A DNA stretch of 64,000 bases from Cupriavidus basilensis (GTDB taxonomy: Bacteria > Pseudomonadota > Gammaproteobacteria > Burkholderiales > Burkholderiaceae), in the NCBI RefSeq assembly GCF_008801925.2, contig NZ_CP062803.1, positions 3,286,001 through 3,350,000 of the forward strand, given 5' to 3'. This document shows, in pieces, positions 61,901-64,000 of this stretch. The notes under the pieces were generated by a model, which had not been told where the DNA came from, searched no databases, and saw only the letters and a program-made list of their open reading frames with translations. Position 1 is the stretch's first letter; each line of letters opens with the position of its first letter. The position numbers were made by a program, and so were the translations under genes.

Positions 61901-61961
61901 TTGCATGGATCGCGCATTGCGATATACTACATCATCGGAACAAAGTTCCGCAATGCGGAAC
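61901..61961 (+). promoter_or_regulatory. gcdH promoter with overlapping IclR dyads
   Basis: TTGCAT (61901-61906), 16-base spacer, TATACT (61923-61928). Just after the expected start, GGAAC-AAA-GTTCC (61937-61949) overlaps GTTCCGC-AAT-GCGGAAC (61945-61961), sharing one GTTCC arm. The position fits repression by the divergent IclR protein. Confidence 0.75.
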
Positions 61962-62076
61962 CGCAAAAGCACCACGGCGGACCGCGGAATGCGCCGATAC
62001 TTCCTGAATTCAGGGTTGGCTCGCGAGGCCGCCCATCCCGATCTGCACTAGACCTGCACTACCGAAGGAGACCTAC

Positions 62077-63270
62077 ATGGCTGCCAACGCCGAATTCCAC
62101 TGGGCTGACCCGCTGTTGCTGGACGACCAGCTGAGCGCCGACGAGCGCATGGTGCGCGACGCCGCCCTGGCCTATTGCCAGGACAAGCTCGCCCCGCGCG
62201 TACTGCAATCGTTCCGCAATGAAAAGACCGACATCGAGATCTTCCGCGAGATGGGCGAGCTGGGCCTGCTCGGCCCCACCATTCCCGAGGAATACGGCGG
62301 CCCCGGCCTGAACTACGTGGCCTACGGCCTGATCGCGCGCGAAGTGGAGCGGGTGGATTCGGGCTATCGCTCGATGATGAGCGTGCAGTCGTCGCTGGTG
62401 ATGGTGCCCATCCACGAATTCGGCAGCGAAGCACAAAAACAGAAATACCTGCCTAAGCTGGCGACCGGCGAGTGGATTGGCTGCTTCGGCCTGACCGAGC
62501 CAAACCACGGCTCCGACCCGGGCTCCATGATCACGCGCGCCAAGAAGGTGGCAGGCGGCTATGAGCTGTCCGGCGCCAAGATGTGGATCACCAACTCGCC
62601 CATCGCCGACGTCTTCGTCGTGTGGGGCAAGCTGGTCGGTGACGACGGCAAGGAAGCGATCCGCGGCTTTATCCTCGAAAAGGGCTGGAAGGGCCTGTCG
62701 GCACCGGCCATCCACGGCAAGGTCGGCCTGCGCACCTCGATCACCGGCGAAATCGTCATGGACCAGGTGTTCGTGCCGGAAGAAAACCTGATGCCGGGCG
62801 TGTCCGGCCTGAAGGGTCCCTTCACCTGCCTGAACTCTGCCCGCTACGGCATCGCCTGGGGCGCCCTGGGCGCCGCCGAGTTCTGCTGGCACACCGCGCG
62901 CCAGTACACGCTGGACCGCAAGCAGTTCGGCCGCCCGCTGGCCGCCAACCAGCTGGTGCAAAAGAAGCTGGCCGACATGCAGACCGAGATCACGCTGGGC
63001 CTGCAAGGCTGCCTGCGCCTGGGCCGCATGAAGGACGAAGGCACCGCTGCGGTGGAAATCACCTCGATCATGAAGCGCAATTCCTGCGGCAAGTCGCTGG
63101 ACATCGCCCGCGTGGCGCGCGACATGCTCGGCGGCAACGGCATCTCGGACGAGTTCGGCGTGATCCGTCACGTGGTCAACCTCGAAGTGGTCAACACTTA
63201 CGAAGGCACCCATGACATCCACGCGCTGATCCTGGGCCGCGCCCAGACCGGCATCCAGGCGTTCTTCTAA
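62077..63270 (+). CDS. gcdH: glutaryl-CoA dehydrogenase
   Basis: FAD enzyme, 397 residues, that oxidises and decarboxylates glutaryl-CoA to crotonyl-CoA in lysine, tryptophan and glutarate breakdown, passing electrons to ETF. The three ACAD domains are complete, with [16 protein letters not shown] and ending in the catalytic Glu376 of [11 protein letters not shown]. The length and sequence match GcdH closely. ATG 62077 has AAGGAG about seven bases upstream. It is controlled by the divergent IclR dyads. No glutarate CoA-transferase adjoins; the class III transferase at 13.3 kb is not linked. Confidence 0.95.
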   Translation: MAANAEFHWADPLLLDDQLSADERMVRDAALAYCQDKLAPRVLQSFRNEKTDIEIFREMGELGLLGPTIPEEYGGPGLNYVAYGLIAREVERVDSGYRSMMSVQSSLVMVPIHEFGSEAQKQKYLPKLATGEWIGCFGLTEPNHGSDPGSMITRAKKVAGGYELSGAKMWITNSPIADVFVVWGKLVGDDGKEAIRGFILEKGWKGLSAPAIHGKVGLRTSITGEIVMDQVFVPEENLMPGVSGLKGPFTCLNSARYGIAWGALGAAEFCWHTARQYTLDRKQFGRPLAANQLVQKKLADMQTEITLGLQGCLRLGRMKDEGTAAVEITSIMKRNSCGKSLDIARVARDMLGGNGISDEFGVIRHVVNLEVVNTYEGTHDIHALILGRAQTGIQAFF

Positions 63271-63310
63271 GGCACGCCGCCCGGGCCCGCCCGCTCTCCC
63301 GCAAGAAATA

Positions 63311-63336
63311 AAAAGGCCCGGCTGCGAAGCCGGGCC
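63311..63336 (-). terminator. rho-independent terminator of the peroxiredoxin gene
   Basis: Read leftward, GGCCCGGCT, four-base loop, AGCCGGGCC and five T. The T-tract exists only on the minus strand. It may also stop gcdH transcripts weakly. Confidence 0.85.
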
Positions 63337-63429
63337 AAGCACACTACCAAGGAGAGACGACGGGCGAGCCCATCGTTGTACAACACCGGTCCGCCGGCCC
63401 GGCGCTACGCGCCCCGGCCGGCTGCTTGC

Positions 63430-64000
63430 TTACTTGTTGGGTTGCGGCGTCAGCCGCAGGTAAGGCCGCACGGCCTTGTATCCCTTCGGAAATTTCTGCT
63501 TTATCACGTCCTCGTCCTTCAGCGAGGGCACAATCACCACATCCTCGCCGTCCTGCCAGTTGCCCGGCGTGGCAACGCTATGGCTGTCAGTGAGCTGCAG
63601 CGAATCGATCACCCGCAGGATCTCATTGAAGTTGCGCCCGGTGCTGGCCGGGTAGGTGATGGTCAGCCGCACCTTCTTTTCCGGGTCGATCACAAACAGC
63701 GAGCGCACCGTCAAGGTCGCGTTCGCATTGGGGTGAATCATGTCGTACAGCTCGGAAACCTTGCGCTCGCCATCGGCGATGATGGGGAAATTGACCGTGG
63801 TACCCTGGGTCTCGTTGATATCCTTGATCCACTCTCGATGGGACTCGACAGGGTCGACCGACAGTGCGATGACCTTGACATTGCGCTTGGCAAAATCACC
63901 CTTCAGCTTCGCCGTCAGGCCGAGTTCGGTCGTGCAGACCGGTGTGAAATCGGCCGGGTGCGAGAAAAGCACGCCCCAACTGTCGCCCAGCCATTCATGA
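63430..64000 (-). CDS. 1-Cys peroxiredoxin (cut by window edge)
   Basis: Prx6-type peroxiredoxin that reduces peroxides. The frame continues past the right edge, so about 20 N-terminal residues are missing. Visible are HEWLGDSWGVLFSHPADF, the peroxidatic Cys in TPVCTTELG, and the long C-terminal domain (GNWQDGEDVVIVPS, then YLRLTPQPNK) that marks the 1-Cys subfamily over the 2-Cys AhpC. The apparent start at 63972 is an internal Val. The cellular reductant is not known. Confidence 0.94.
   Translation of the reverse strand, partial: HEWLGDSWGVLFSHPADFTPVCTTELGLTAKLKGDFAKRNVKVIALSVDPVESHREWIKDINETQGTTVNFPIIADGERKVSELYDMIHPNANATLTVRSLFVIDPEKKVRLTITYPASTGRNFNEILRVIDSLQLTDSHSVATPGNWQDGEDVVIVPSLKDEDVIKQKFPKGYKAVRPYLRLTPQPNK

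Overview
The window is GC-rich chromosomal DNA from a betaproteobacterium of the Cupriavidus/Ralstonia type (Burkholderiaceae). This is inferred from Bug-family tripartite tricarboxylate transporter (TTT) binding proteins, a kynBUA operon with a divergent Lrp-type regulator, the valS-galU arrangement, a NfeD/stomatin pair, and intergenic repeats of a kind I associate with this group. I saw no rRNA, tRNA, CRISPR array, prophage or intact insertion sequence. Most of the window is housekeeping and catabolic core genome.

Layout. 1-7.0 kb: the 3' end of valS, galU, then a leftward set (YbfB-type MFS exporter, class II aldolase, tautomerase, threonine aldolase, Nudix, TusA-like protein) facing a divergent LysR. 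7.0-16.2 kb: LysR, NfeD protease plus stomatin, alaS (leftward), then a CaiB-type CoA-transferase, a DUF2214-like membrane protein and a Bug protein. 16.2-16.7 kb: a gene-free block of dispersed repeats and long hairpins. 16.7-25.9 kb: NhaP2-type antiporter, tctBA, a MerR/flavodoxin-like oxidoreductase pair with twin MerR promoters, LysR, Bug, and an intracellular gamma-glutamyltransferase-like enzyme. 26-38.9 kb: small enzymes and housekeeping genes (PhzF, PPOX flavoprotein, PaiB-like, glnS plus an S4 protein, MAPEG, YceI, YaeQ, FKBP, DUF1223, ChaC, ankyrin protein). 38.9-51.1 kb: fatty-acyl-CoA ligase, thioredoxin-TPR chaperone, hemerythrin, a deletion scar holding a broken tcdA, AsmA, MFS, pdxH, cfa, DUF72, msrA.

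51.2-57.5 kb is the most interesting part. A leftward operon encodes a NicX-like ring-cleavage dioxygenase, a NicD-like hydrolase, an acyl-CoA-dehydrogenase-fold protein lacking the usual catalytic Glu, a CoA ligase and the remnant of a cyclase. It is divergent from a flavin reductase and a MarR regulator, with a perfect palindrome at the promoter. It resembles nicotinate (nic) lower-pathway genes, but lacks nicC, nicF and nicE and adds CoA chemistry, so the substrate is unknown.

57.5-64 kb: kynR-like regulator and kynB-kynU-kynA (tryptophan to anthranilate), an IclR regulator divergent from glutaryl-CoA dehydrogenase with a clear double-dyad operator, and a 1-Cys peroxiredoxin running off the right edge. 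Both end genes (valS, peroxiredoxin) are cut by the window, not broken.
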